From contig JAQGDQ010000192.1 of NCBI GenBank assembly GCA_030141605.1, forward strand, positions 126,001 to 186,000: a stretch of DNA of 60,000 nucleotides. Reading direction: 5' to 3'. Shown piece by piece: positions 13,109 through 25,191 of the stretch. Numbering within the stretch: position 1 is the first letter of the stretch; each line of letters starts with the position of its first letter. This DNA is from Tubiluchus corallicola. Its lineage: Eukaryota; Priapulida; Priapulimorpha; Priapulimorphida; Tubiluchidae. Under the pieces are notes generated by a model. It was not told the origin of the DNA and did no database searches. It saw only the letters and a program-made list of their open reading frames with translations. The position numbers were made by a program, and so were the translations under genes.

Positions 13109-14319
13109 TTTTTGCCACTTTTGCGTTTCTTACAGGCTAATGTGCTGACTAACTATTCAGAACATCATAATGTTGCATTCTTGACAGCCAGTTCGAGTTC
13201 AGATTCTAGAAATAAAAATAGAATAGATGAACACAGAAGAAACACACCATGTCAAACGATGTGTTTTAGATGAATAAAAGGGAAAGGCGCTACTTTACGC
13301 TGTTCAAATAATGTTATTGTTAAATTCTTGGTTAAACACGGGTATCACACTTTGTTACACAATGCGCGTTTTTTATTTCACTATTATCCTATTCCAATTT
13401 GAAATTTGCGCCTAGATTCACGAATTTGTTCATGTAGACGTTATTTTATGCACACACTCAAGAGAGTCCGTCATGTAAACACACAGCAAGCAAACATTTT
13501 TTTCCAATATTCAAGCACAAAGAAAATTAGAAAACAAGGTCAGGCAGCTGCACAGGTGAGCTGTTCTTCGGCTGAGCACGTTCGGCAGCTATGCGAGTAT
13601 AACGTCAGAAATAGGGTTGGGCTTTTAATCCAGCCTTCAACACTTCTAAATTCATTATGAAATAAAAATTCTGTACATCACAAGGACAACAAACAACATC
13701 AGCGAATAACAAACAATACGTCTCAAAATTGTCCAAGTTCAGCTGTTAATAAAAACTTGCAGGTATTGTGTGACTTTGATTGCAGTGAACCGGTTCTTAC
13801 TTATGTGAATTTAATTTTTCCAACGTCTAGGTTGCTACAAGGAAATAGACACCAGACACCTAGTAATAAAGCGGCGCTGCCTTTTGTGAATTTCTGTACA
13901 GCAACAAATTTATGAATGAATGATTCAAAAGTGTAGAACAAAATAGGTGAGATGAAGTGGAAATAAACGTGTAGGTTGCGTGCAAATAATCAGAAAATAA
14001 TTCCCTTTTGCAAGCTGTTTTTTTTTTATTACGTATTTTGGTGGAAAGTTAAAAACGGCTTCAGCGAAGACTCGAACTCGAATTGGTCGTTTCACATTAT
14101 AAAACATTAGCACGTTTTGCTTTCACATCGTCTTAAATATTAACCGAGTTAAAGTGAACTTATAACTCTCCTTTTTTGAAATTTTTGAAATTGGATTATT
14201 AACCCGATTGCATTACGACCTAAAGCTCATAGTTCATAGTTCTAGAGTTTATTCTCTAGTTTATTTCCTATAGAAACTTTCGGTCTCATTAGACCTTCCT
14301 TAGATAGAGTAACTCAATT
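13109..14319. other. Upstream flank of the GPCR gene; no further gene seen
   Basis: This should hold the receptor's 5' UTR and promoter, but no TATA box could be placed. A B-box-like gagttcgagtcttcgc occurs on the minus strand near 14062-14078 and may be a SINE scrap. Confidence 0.4.
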
Positions 14320-14420
14320 TCAATTCAATTCAATTCAAATTTTTATTCCGGCAACTGAGACCATATAAAACGCAAATACAGTACTAAAATTAAATAAAAT
14401 ATAACGAAATAAAAAATACA
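14320..14420 (-). repeat. Probable LINE 3' end with (TTGAA)n tail
   Basis: On the minus strand an AATAAA-type signal is followed by aatttgaattgaattg, the pattern of a LINE 3' end with a short repeat tail. No coding part is recognisable. Confidence 0.4.
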
Positions 14421-14921
14421 AGTTTAAAATGTAAATACAGAGTCAGTAAATTAAGAGCTAAATAAATGTTAGAAACTATATGTAATTAAGTAATATTTTA
14501 TTCCGTATCGCGAAAAAGCAAGACAAGTCTATGTGAGTTAACAATAGCAGTGTGTTATGGTCGACTTTCAGCAAACCAGAATTACTTAATAGAAAATAAA
14601 CTGTGAGACTTTCGGCAATTTTATGCACTTTGAAATGCCAAGTCACAAGAGAAAACTCATTTGCTTGTAGAAGAGAGCTCATTTACTTAGATTTTGTGAA
14701 TTTGAAAGCGTGTGTATTTAAATCCAGTAGATTATACTCAGCTATTCATCGTGTTTGTCATCGATGAAAAGGTTGGTTCAAAAAGATTACGCTGACAAAC
14801 TGTAAGTTCAACTCTTAGCGGTGATCTATATCGTTTGCCCTGACTACTCAAATTTGGGAATCTTCATCCACAGCTCCAAAACCGACGTAATGGCTTTGGA
14901 TGACGAATATTTAGATAAGTA

Positions 14922-15318
14922 ATTTTGTTTTTATTTTTCTTCAGGAATGACATTGGCAATCTGGGGCTACTTAAACCACCTTCTTGATGATCTTAATTTT
15001 TCGACAATGACAAAAGCAAAGTTGGTCCAATTTTAGCAAAGTTTTTGAATTGTCTTTGCAAGGTCATAGATCAACCAAGGTCATAAATAATTTAATCAAC
15101 GCCTAGAACAACAAAAATGCTGTTTAAGATTACATTGTCCTGTAATGTTTACCCAATTTGCCCAACGGACGATTTACGACCTTGAAAAGACGATTCAAAA
15201 GCTTGACTAAAATTGAACCAAATTTTGCTTTTGTCATTGTCCATAAATTAAGATCATCAAGAAATAGTTTAAATAGCCCGGGATTACCAATGTTACTTTT
15301 GAAGAAAAATAAAACCAA
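14922..15318. repeat. Foldback element with ~155-bp imperfect inverted arms
   Basis: The left arm (~14922-15078) and right arm (~15167-15318) are reverse complements with scattered mismatches; both contain cttgatgatcttaat and tgacaaaagcaaa in the same orientation once one arm is flipped. The loop is about 88 bases. The two overlapping open frames here arise from the arms. Confidence 0.8.
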
Positions 15319-15978
15319 ATTGTTTCCAAATCATGGGAAATAAAACAAAGTTAAGATAGCATGTAATTTTTAATTTTATGGATTTTTATAAGGTTACTTC
15401 ACCAAGACGGTAAAAATTGACTTTCAATATCAGTTTTAGGAAGTAAAAATTTCGTTACAAACTAGTATTTTATATTAACTTCACCTCACAAAAGTGCGCA
15501 AAGTTTTTTTAAATAACTTTAATCGTCACAGTCTGAGTCTGAAGCATTACGTGCTGTTGGAGGAATGGATAAATTCCATAGCTCTTTTTTGAACATTTAT
15601 CGCATCATTTCCATCGCGCGACAAAATAACTGAATTGTTCCAAAAAGAAAATCAATCGTCAATATAATTTGTCTAGTTTTTAATATAGCGTGACGTGATG
15701 AGGTGCATTAACGCAACTCGTCTTTCAGCAGGTGCCATTTCGTAATCGCACTTTTGCAGGTTTTATTTCCTACATTAGCAGAACATTAGACAAGAAATTA
15801 AGAGCTGCAGCCTTCAAGAAAGGAAGAGTAGAAGGGCAACGTGATAGAAATCTCGCAACGTTTTTGGTAAACGTTAATTTTGGTTAATTTAAAATGGTAT
15901 TTTTTAAACAAAAAGAGGTGCTTGATGTACGTATTTATGCACATGTGTGTGTGTTGTTAATTATTTATATATGCACAT

Positions 15979-16163
15979 ATTATTATTTAAATTAACCTGT
16001 GCTCCTCTAGTACATTTTTTTGTCTTGTGTCTATAGTTTTATAATCTGTATTACTTATTTCTTTTTTGTAGTACTTTACGTATAGATTTGTACATAAAAT
16101 AATATACATATAAGCAATATATATATGTACAAGAGGAGCACAGGTTAATTGAAATAATACTAA
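15979..16163. repeat. Foldback element ending at a (TAA)n array
   Basis: Arms of about 35 bases (~15979-16013 and ~16127-16163) share aacctgtgctcctct and its complement, flanking a ~113-base loop. The outer end of the right arm runs directly into the microsatellite. Confidence 0.8.
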
Positions 16164-16304
<141 letters not shown>

Positions 16305-16799
16305 TAAGAACAATAATAATAATTTAAATGAAGAGGTTAGTAATGAGTTCCAATATTGGAAGTACAATGACTTATATCGAATATATGATAGATATATATT
16401 GAATGGCTTGTTCTTGGATTAAGCATCCACTCTGTCATTCAGGATTGGTGAGTTGGGGCCCGGTGAATTCCCCTAGACTATTCAGTTTAATAAGAATTTC
16501 AGAGTGAGTTTTCAGGTCACTGCTCCGATCACACATTGAAGACTGGAGGTTGTACGAGACGCGTGGAACTTTCATCTATTGTTTTGCCAGCAATGTTGAT
16601 CTGTTTTTACGCTTTTGCAGAAGGCGTGCAGCCAAAAACATTTCTAACGTGAGGTGCAAAATTATGCAAGAAAATCCTGTCGCTAAGGAAAGTGCAAAAT
16701 TATGTGATAAAATCCTTAATTCATCTGGATCTATGTACACAACCTACGGGGAAATCAATCCTCATAAGTTCACAAGGTCTACCTAAACCGCAGATTCAG

Positions 16800-17126
16800 T
16801 TTCAATGTTACTAAAATCGCAAGCCTTTCTTTTACAAGATCCAGATTTTTTGCTCACTTTCTCAAGACAGAAAGAGGGAGATCGAATAGCAGTGTTTGCG
16901 GAAGAGATGTACAGGATGAAGATCACATACTGTGAAAACTGGATACTTTAGAGAACTTTATAACAATTTAGACTTTAGTGACTTACAATCACTATGTGGA
17001 CCAACATAATCTGATACATTTTGTTTATGAGCGATTATATTCTACTAACCTAACTTGCAGTTTTTGATATTATCTGTAACTATTGTGAATGGACTGTCAC
17101 CAGTCAATAAATTTACTACCATTACA
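16800..17126 (+). pseudogene. Decayed LINE 3' end
   Basis: A broken frame with CGRDVQDEDHIL near 16890-16935 resembles the Cys/His-containing LINE C-terminus (C-x-x-C, then E-x-H-x-L). It is followed by an untranslated stretch ending in cagtcaataaatttactac. The 3' end matches that of the copy at 20.5-21.0 kb. Confidence 0.55.
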
Positions 17127-18540
17127 AGTTGTTCTGCACAATTACTTGTTGTTTTCGTACCCCTTCTTCTCCAAAAAGATATGTACTACGCTCTATAAAG
17201 CAGCAAATACGAATTTCATTCAATTTGTATTAAAACTATTGGCGCTTTGAATGTTATAGATTTGGCTTCACTTTCAGAAAAATCAGTTGATGTGAAAGAA
17301 GCCATCTGTCTATGTTATATCATTTTGAAAGCAATGCTATTGGCTGTTATTGTGAACCTTCTAGCCATCAACGGAAACTCAAACAAAGTTACGCACATAT
17401 TTCTTTACAAAAAGTGTGGCCAATCTTGATCTACAGCCGTAGCCAGAAGTATAGGACAACCTTCACTTAATCTGTGCATGAAAGAATAGTATTCAAATCA
17501 GAAAACTGTAAATAAGCATAAAAATTACTTTGAATTATGGATGAATATTTAGAAATCATCCGCCACATTTGCATATAGACCGGAGTGCACTAGTTGCAAT
17601 TGAATGGCGTAACAAAAGCTGCTCATGTGTGAGTTAGTGCTGGTCATGTGTGAGTTATTTAGATAGCGCACAAAAATTTGTTTTTACTGAAATGAAATAT
17701 CATAGGTATGTTATTCATGCAACTTTAATTACTGGAAGAGTAAAAGTAAGCGATTATAGCTTGATAGCTTCTCTACTTTCATAAAGTTGACTTATTCAAA
17801 GGATTAAAATGGAAAATAAATAGATACCGGCAACTGCGGTTTCAATTTATTTTCTTTTTGGTGAATTATGCTTCTTTGTGTTACTAACGAAACAAGAACC
17901 AAGTTTTTTCAACCTAAGTTCAAAGGAAGTAGGCCTGTTACAACGTATCTTCTCTCAAAATTAACTAAATTTGGATGCGCAAGCCCCTACTACGTGTTGT
18001 CGTTTATAGGGCTAAAATTAATGCTAATGTTAACATAAGTGTGAGCGTACTTACTTTCACATTTTGGTCAGCAGAATGGTTGCATAGAACGGTATTTACG
18101 ATTCCAAAAACCTAAAGATAAAACAATAGTTACGTTTATTTACTTATTGAGTTACGTTTTTAATTTAATTTTTTGGAACTTGACTACCAAGATTTTTGTA
18201 GCACAAGATTTTTGCAAGTCTGTGATAGTTTTAGAATTACACGTGACGCACAGTATTACTAACTACCCCCTAAAATAGCATGTTGATCAATATAAATTGA
18301 ATAGAAAAGCTTCTAGCAATGAATTAAGAAATCATCTGTTCGTCAAAAGTCAATGAAAACTTAATTACTATGTTCCAGCTACAAAGTCATGGGGTTTTGC
18401 TGAGTAAGTGTCATGGTTATAGCTATTTATAGGTATAGGTGTGTATAATAATGGCTACAGCTGTTGTTGTAGTCATTGTTGTTGATGACGAAATTACCAT
18501 TCCCATATCTTGTCTCTTCTCACGCTATCCTGAACGCGTT
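17127..18540. other. No gene confirmed
   Basis: A frame at 17247-17429 (+) has a hydrophobic run (LLAVIVNLLAINGNS) loosely like a GPCR first helix, but nothing supports it further. Confidence 0.35.
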
Positions 18541-18550
18541 CATTCTTTGA

Positions 18551-18723
18551 AGTGGCGTTTACCAGCCATCCGAAATGCGTATGCGTTATGCGGTATCCGA
18601 ATAGATAAAATGTACAATAGAGTTATATTGTTTTCAATGCACGCGTTTATCAGATCTGCGGTGTGCCATATTTTTTCTGCAGTTATTTATTATTGCAGTA
18701 GTCCGTTATTGTAGTCTTTTTCC
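18551..18723. mobile_element. Diverged second copy of the TTAA-flanked MITE
   Basis: It shares agtggcgttt at the left end and blocks such as atatt-gtttt-caatgcac, cgtttat and ctgcag with the element at 19537-19733, and ends next to ccttaag. The left flank reads ttga rather than ttaa. Confidence 0.4.
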
Positions 18724-18809
18724 TTAAGTATAGAAAACGTTGAACTCGTAGATAAATAAAGTGTGATCGTATAGTTTATTGTAGTACAAAATCAGAGACG
18801 TAGAGAGAT

Positions 18810-19130
18810 CATCATCATCATCGTCGTCATTATCACATTTTCTTAAACGTGGAACCGAAACACGGAAAGTTATTTTTTATATTCTCTTCACAACATTGCT
18901 TTTAGACAGTAGTCCTTTTATTCTCTTAAACTTATTGTCCATATTACAGTTTTAATTATACAGTATAATAACGTAATGTTTGCTTTCATATGGTCAGTTG
19001 GGCTGTAATTAAATGATAACAGCAATAATTATCATCATTATAATAATAATCGTCGATATCGTAGTAGGTATCATCGTTGTCATCATCACCGTAATCATCG
19101 TTCTCGTCATCCTTATTGTTACCATGCATT
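18810..19130. repeat. Scattered CAT/ATC trinucleotide-rich tracts
   Basis: Short imperfect runs of atc and gtc occur at about 18808-18830 and 19020-19125. Confidence 0.6.
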
Positions 19131-19536
19131 ATTTTCGTTGACATTACTGTTCACAAAGTCGGGTACAGTAATTATTATAAGTGAGGTGGACACGATAAAT
19201 TTTTTTTACAGCATCATACTTGCGTTATTTCCAAATTATCAATTAACCATGATACTGTGATTATTAATAGCAACAGGCCTGAATATCTACTTATGACAGC
19301 TTCCGAGGTAAAGTTAGGCGTGCGGTTGAGACAAAATTAATTTTGTTTAATGATCCCGTCCTAAATTGCTAACCGCGCACAAGGTTGCGTGCGACTAAAT
19401 GCGTCTTAAGGCGTCTACTTGAATTCGGCTTAACTTTTCTAGTCGCGCGGAAGCTAGTCGCGACTAGGGTGCGATTAAGGAGATAAGGCGGTTATATGAA
19501 TTCGAAAAATTATTTCCGCGCCTGAAACCCACTTAA

Positions 19537-19733
19537 GTGGCGTTAATGTATCATGCGGACGCGAATGCGTTTTTTGAGGGGGGGAGGTGCGGGATAGGTA
19601 AAATCGGTTTATATTGTTTGAATGCACCCGTTTATGCAGCCTGCGTATGCGTTATTCTTTTCCTGCAGCTATTCCTATTGATTTATTCCGCAGGTAGAAA
19701 ACGCATCCGCACCGCATGCTACATAAACGCCGC
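19537..19733. mobile_element. MITE with ~40-bp terminal inverted repeats and TTAA duplication
   Basis: TTAA at 19533-19536 and 19734-19737 flank a 197-bp element. Its ends read gtggcgttaatgtatcatg and, in reverse complement, gcggcgtttatgtagcatg, continuing to gcggatgcgttttc. TTAA target sites and these ends suggest a piggyBac-type non-autonomous element; the family is inferred. The open frame across it is not a gene. Confidence 0.65.
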
Positions 19734-19739
19734 TTAAGA

Positions 19740-19997
19740 CAAGGAAACACCGGTAAAGTATTTCTTGGCAATAACGCGTTTCCTGTAAGTGTTCAGGAGA
19801 AATATCTTGGTCATATAATATGCACTAATCTAAGCGACAACTGCGATATGCAAAACCAGACTAGTCTGTTTTACGCAACTGCATATACGTATTTCGGTGA
19901 AGCAATAACAGAGGATGCGAAAATGAAGTTAGTTGTTTCCAAGCATCTTGAAAATAAGAATGCTGACATTCTTAAATTTTATGCTTTTGTGCACTAG
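19740..19997 (+). pseudogene. LINE ORF2 fragment, C-terminal side of RT
   Basis: VQEKYLGHIICTNLSDN followed by LFYATAYTY matches the conserved stretch after the RT catalytic core in many LINEs. Both flanks are broken. Confidence 0.65.
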
Positions 19998-20539
19998 AAT
20001 TGTGACTATCCTTAATTACTGGATTAAGTATTAGGTAGCGCTCTTATAGCTGGTGTGTTCTACAGCTCAGAGACCTGGAACACCAATTTGCAAAGTATTG
20101 TGCACAACACAACGTATATGGAACCCCTTAAGTCATTAATGTCAGTCAGACGTTCAAAATGCAATGCTCTTGTGTTTCTTGAGACTGCATATCCGTCCTT
20201 TATCACGTGGGTAAACGTAGACAATTAAAACGTGTCGAATAAGTCTAGCCAATCCAGAAAATCATCAGCCGTTACTTCAAGCATGTGAGATAGCAAAACT
20301 CTGCAAAGGTGATTTGTATACGTGTTTGAATGGACTGCTCACAATCAGTGTGAGTACTATGAGCAGCAACGATCTTTGTTGGCAGACTACTGTAAGAGAC
20401 AATAACTCAACTAAACGAGAGACATAATTATGAAAAGCTAAACTCATGCTTAATAGCATCCGTTATTCCGGGGCTTCAAGACCCGAGATGCACCGCATTG
20501 CATCTATGCGATTGAGACTCCAGGCGCACTAATTGAAAG

Positions 20540-21036
20540 TTGAAACTAATAGACGGCTTAGCGTAGATAGAAGAAGACACTCTGTAATTGGGGAGAAGTC
20601 CAAACTGAAAAGTACGTTTTCATGGATTGTCGTTTAACAGTTGAAACTAAAAGAAGATTCAGCAATGTAGACTTTACATCCTTAACATCAATTATGAATA
20701 CAAATTTGGTATTTGAGATCTTTTTTAGTATTTTAAAAGCTTAAGAATAAAAACATACAATAAGCTTTGCAAGTACCATATAATGAAGTGTCACAATTCT
20801 GTTAGTTCATTTTCATTGTCTCTGTCTACATTGCCGAATCAGCTTCTAGTTTCAGCTCAGTCATTATCACATTTTTTTACTGACACTGAATGAAAATTTG
20901 TTATTATGAACTTTTCTTTTAAACCTTTGTATAATGTTGCTGTTTTCTGTGACTATGAAATGTTTCAATTCTGCTATCCCTATCACAGATTGTAAATATT
21001 AATTTTATGGTCAATAAATTACCACCACTATTACTC
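20540..21036 (+). pseudogene. LINE C-terminus and 3' end
   Basis: TEKYVFMDCRLTVETKRRF near 20605-20665 matches the E-K-H/Y-V-x-x-x-C LINE C-terminus. A 3' region follows, ending in ggtcaataaattaccaccac, which passes into a (CTA)n tail. Confidence 0.6.
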
Positions 21037-21101
21037 TATTACTGCTGCTGCTGCTACTGCTACTACTACTACTACTGCTACTACTACTACTACTACTACT
21101 G

Positions 21102-21177
<76 letters not shown>

Positions 21178-21232
21178 CTCTACCGCTACTACCACTACCA
21201 CTACTACCACTGCCACTGCCACTGCCACTTCC
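21037..21232 (+). repeat. (CTA/CTG)n microsatellite, probable LINE tail
   Basis: About 60 ctr units, degenerate at both ends. The poly-Tyr and poly-Val frames are artefacts. Confidence 0.95.
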
Positions 21233-21249
21233 ACGTGCTTAGGCGATGT

Positions 21250-21525
21250 TAAAATCATGTTATTTAAGAGTTACTGCTGCAAGTTTACTGTATGTCTTTA
21301 TGGACTAATTATAGTTATGGTATGCAAGATAGACTGCGTATTGCGTACAACAGTGGTATCACAAAACTGTTTCGCTTAAAGTACGATTGTAGTGCTTCTG
21401 GCATGTATGTAAACATATCTCTACCTCATTTTACTCACGTTTGCAAAAGATCGTGTTATAACATTCGTAACAGCTTATTACTGCATAGTGACAACGGTGT
21501 TATAACTGCTATGGTTAACTCATAG
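21250..21525 (+). pseudogene. LINE ORF2 fragment downstream of RT
   Basis: VKIMLFKSYC (about 21250-21280), then LWTNYSYGMQDRLRIAY, DCSASGMYVNISLP and LLLHSDNGVITAMVNS, are the next conserved blocks of the same LINE type as 19740-19997. It may be the displaced remainder of that copy, or an independent one. Confidence 0.7.
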
Positions 21526-23030
21526 ACTTCTCAGCTCTTGCTTTTTTGTGAAATGGAATGAATTACATAATTAGTTTCTAAAATTTACTTAGCTCTTAAT
21601 TAACAACAACATCAGTGGCGTCAGCTTTATATTTGTCATTGTTTTTTCTATCGCCGTTACCACCACTGATGTTGCCGTCGTCACGGTTGTTTTTAGTGAT
21701 TTCTGCGATACTGTAAGTTGCCGTTTTCGTTTTACCGTCTTTACCGCGTTCTCCATTGCACTTTATAATAAAATAAATTGTTGCAGCAAACCGAAAATAA
21801 CACAGATTGACGGATTTGCCGTTTTATTCATTTTTAATAGAATTTCCTTTGGAGAAAGATTTATTGGACTGTGTGATTAAACAATAACGATTAACGTCTA
21901 AAGTTTAGTGAATTAATGGAAATATAATTTCAAATAAAGACAATAAATTAAATAAGTATTTTGAGATGGTTCTTGGAAAGCTATCAATCTATTTCAGAAT
22001 AACGTTAGACAATTAATTTTCTGGTTCATATCATTAAATACATTCATTGGAATATCATTGATCAGAAATTATTCTAGGTGTTTTCGCAAACTTTTTGGCC
22101 CGTTTATTGACGATTTTTTGTGAATAAACTGGAGATTTTAACTCCTGGTCAACATTTTTGACAACATCTCTAAAACGGCGTTTTCTTTAGCGAGTTATAC
22201 CAATTAACTAGGTCTTGATTTTTGATCTATTACTGATAGTAGACATTATAGGCCTAAAGAATGTCAGTAAGTGTGTCAGCGCCTTTGAAATAGTTGTGAT
22301 TAATCGCAAATATTTTTGCCACTTTTGTTGAGTATCATCTTGTATCATATCAACTCGTCCCTTTGTGCTCTACCCCTTGGTGAAAATTCTGTCATAATTC
22401 AACGAGTAGTTGCAAAGCTATACAAAAGTAACGCCAAGTAACGCCATTTTTAGCGTTTAATCAATTATCGGTTATTTGTTGTAAATTGGTTAGAGGTTTG
22501 TTTTTTCGCCTGGCCTTTTCACATCCATCTAGTAGTGAGGGTTTTGTGAAAAATCAAAATAGTTACAGAACTATTGACCCAGAAACTTTCAAAAAGTCAT
22601 CCAAAGTTGGAATCCTACTGGTCGGAATAGGAGTTGGTAAATCTCCCTGACAATTCTAGTTAATGACGTATAGATGCTGTTTCACAGGCGACAGGACTGT
22701 GGGTTTATAGCGCAGCTGCGTTTCATATGCAAACGTGACGTCATTCTTCTTTTTCATTGTCAAATGATTGATCAAATAGATTGAGTGGATTTTTGATGCT
22801 TGTTTAACCGTTCAATTTCCTTCTGAATAAAATACGTGTGGTGTCGCATGTATAAGTCGTTGCTTGAGATACAAAAGCCTGCAGTTTTTTTGTTTGTGAA
22901 TGATTAATGATTCTATATTCGTGGTTTCTTCCCCAAACGAATCGTCATCGTCATCTTTGTCATCATTATCATAATTATTATTCATTAATATTACTATTAT
23001 TATTACCAACATAATATTTAGGGACACTTC
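21526..23030. other. No gene seen
   Basis: AT-rich DNA with short GAT-type triplets near 22935-22975. Confidence 0.4.
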
Positions 23031-23165
23031 TCATTAATATTAGCAATTGGCAGCCCAATTAATATTCGCAAACATTATGCGACATATGCCAGTTGAGTAA
23101 TAAATTAACCAGCAGTTAGCTTATAATTATTATTCAGTGTCTCTGATCTAAGACTTGATCATATT
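23031..23165. repeat. Diverged direct repeat, copy 1
   Basis: It shares ttaatattcgcaaacatt, gacatatgccagtt and aaattaaccagcagttagc with 23692-23815. Confidence 0.8.
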
Positions 23166-23224
23166 TGAGAAGATGACCTGCAAAGTCACGTATCTATGAT
23201 ATAGATTGAGATGTAGAAATTGAC

Positions 23225-23244
23225 ATATATATATATATATATAT
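23225..23244. repeat. (AT)n
   Basis: Ten at units. Confidence 0.9.
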
Positions 23245-23691
23245 TTATACAGATCTCAAGAATGGCTTTAAATTGAAAACCAAGGTATTTGCAAATAAAT
23301 GCATCTTCTACAGTATTTCAAATGTCTTTTTTGCAAAAACTTGCAAAATAACGTAACTTTTAATAGAAGCTGCAAAGTATACTACCTTCAACTTTCATTA
23401 TTCTATAACATGCTCAGATCTCACATTTTCCCAGAAAATGGCTTAAAATAAGTGAGACATGCTAATTATTCTTCTTATATTCCTAAACACTTACAAACAA
23501 ATAGAAAGAAGATAGTAAAAGAAAAACGGTCGGTCGTTTTTCTCAAAACTTGTTTATTTTTAGATACGCGACTTTGCAGGTCACCTCCTCATTTTTGCTT
23601 TGACTGTTACGAAGATATACCGTATGCATCAGCTTAAATTTAATAATTTGCATTACGTTTGCCACTATAATAATGCGAATTAAGTGCAATT

Positions 23692-23815
23692 CTCATTAAT
23701 AGGCAACCCAGTTAATATTCGCAAACATTGTGACATATGCCAGTTCAGTGACAAATTAACCAGCAGTTAGCATATAATTATTATTCACCCTCAGTGATCT
23801 ATTATCATATTTTTA
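23692..23815. repeat. Diverged direct repeat, copy 2
   Basis: Second copy of the block at 23031-23165. A neighbouring block (cgtatgcatc followed by ttaaattt) is also duplicated at 23620 and 23840. Confidence 0.8.
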
Positions 23816-24559
23816 CCTAGATTGTTGCGAGGACAGCCCGTATGCATCTGTTTAAATTTGATAATTTGTTCATCACAGTAGAGCGCAGCTGCAAAAGCTT
23901 TGTAAATCAACCTTCACAATCACAAGCGGCGATTCATACGCCAATAAATAGAATTTAATGGATTAATCAACTAAAATCAACCGAAGAACTTGTTGTATCA
24001 CTCTTAAAATGTTCAATATCTTGATAATTTAATTTTTCTTCGAAAATGCGCCAACTACACATAAATCCGACGAGGCACTGTAAACAAGACATGATAATAT
24101 ACTCAGGAAATGGAATGCAGGAAATCAGAGCACAAAATCCCACTTTACACATCATACGCGTGTTATATATAGCTTTGACCTCATCACTCACATTCTTATA
24201 AGTTGTTTACCAAATAAGTGTAGTGTATGTTTTTAGAAAGTACTTTAAATTGCACGAACCTTAGTTCGACTGTGGGCAGCAAACGAGCATGCGTGTTGAC
24301 TCTATCATGTAAGATTATTGTTGTAACTCTTTGTGAACTTAAATACTGTATGGGGTTTTTATAATTTAGTATTTTAATTGAACTGCATTTTTACGTTACT
24401 GGACTGGAAACTTGCTTCATTATTCAAGGTAGTCCTTGATTTTAGCAGTCCCTTTACTACTCCTTGTTTAACATCACTATAACAAATGTTATACGCACCA
24501 TTAAGCTATAAAAATCTAATTGCAGATTGTGTAACATGTAATGCTGTAGAATTCACTCT
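23816..24559. other. No gene seen
   Basis: The frame at 23967-24191 (-) is Cys/Met-rich and unrecognised. Confidence 0.4.
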
Positions 24560-24626
24560 ATCCTTGTAAAATTATATAATGTTTGTACAGAAATTTTTGA
24601 ATGCAAAGCGCGGCTAATAAAGACTT

Positions 24627-24682
<56 letters not shown>
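24560..24682 (+). repeat. LINE-like 3' end with (CAT)n tail
   Basis: gcgcggctaataaagactt passes straight into about 19 cat units. This is the layout of a retrotransposon 3' end; no coding part is visible. Confidence 0.5.
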
Positions 24683-25080
24683 GATGTAATCATTTTCAGA
24701 CTGTACGTGTATTTCAGGAGCACTTCAGGTAATGTAATACACCACTCACTTTCTTCCACTTTCTTTAAGTGCTATGAAAATTATGCTCTTAATTGCTGCT
24801 AAGCAACGTACGTTCGAACGAATTACTCAATGCTGTTTTCTTTAGGACTTTAAAAACAAGTATAATATCAATATTATATCTAAGTGCTTGAAAATAGAAA
24901 AACTTGCCAGGTAAACACAATTTTGCAATTTATGAGAAAAAAAATCAGCATTTTTGATGTACTAAAAAAAACCAAGCCGTCGATGGGTAATGATGTACTG
25001 GGACAATAAAATGAAAATCGTCACAGAATATCATCAGCAAGCTACATTTCGGCTTTTTAATATATTATTTGTGCTGTCAC
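24683..25080. other. No gene seen
   Basis: AT-rich DNA without recognisable signals. Confidence 0.4.
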
Positions 25081-25191
25081 ATCATCATCGTCGTCGTCGT
25101 CGCCGCCGTCGCCGCCGCCGTCGTCATCATAATCAGCAGTAGTAGCACCAGCAGGAGCAGAAGCAACAGCAGCAGTAACAGCACCATCATA
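25081..25191. repeat. Mixed trinucleotide tract (TCG/CCG/CAG)
   Basis: Imperfect tcg, cgc and agc triplets; the poly-Val/Ala/Ser frame here is an artefact. Confidence 0.85.

Noticed and set aside
17247-17429. Frame with LLAVIVNLLAINGNS resembling a GPCR first helix
   Set aside because: Only one helix-like run, no helix-2 or splice partner, and AT-rich DNA often yields hydrophobic frames.
21031-21258. Poly-Val/Ala and poly-Tyr/Cys frames
   Set aside because: They are products of the (CTA/CTG)n array.
25081-25191. CRISPR array or GC-rich coding exon
   Set aside because: The tract is an imperfect trinucleotide repeat with no spacers, in a eukaryotic context.
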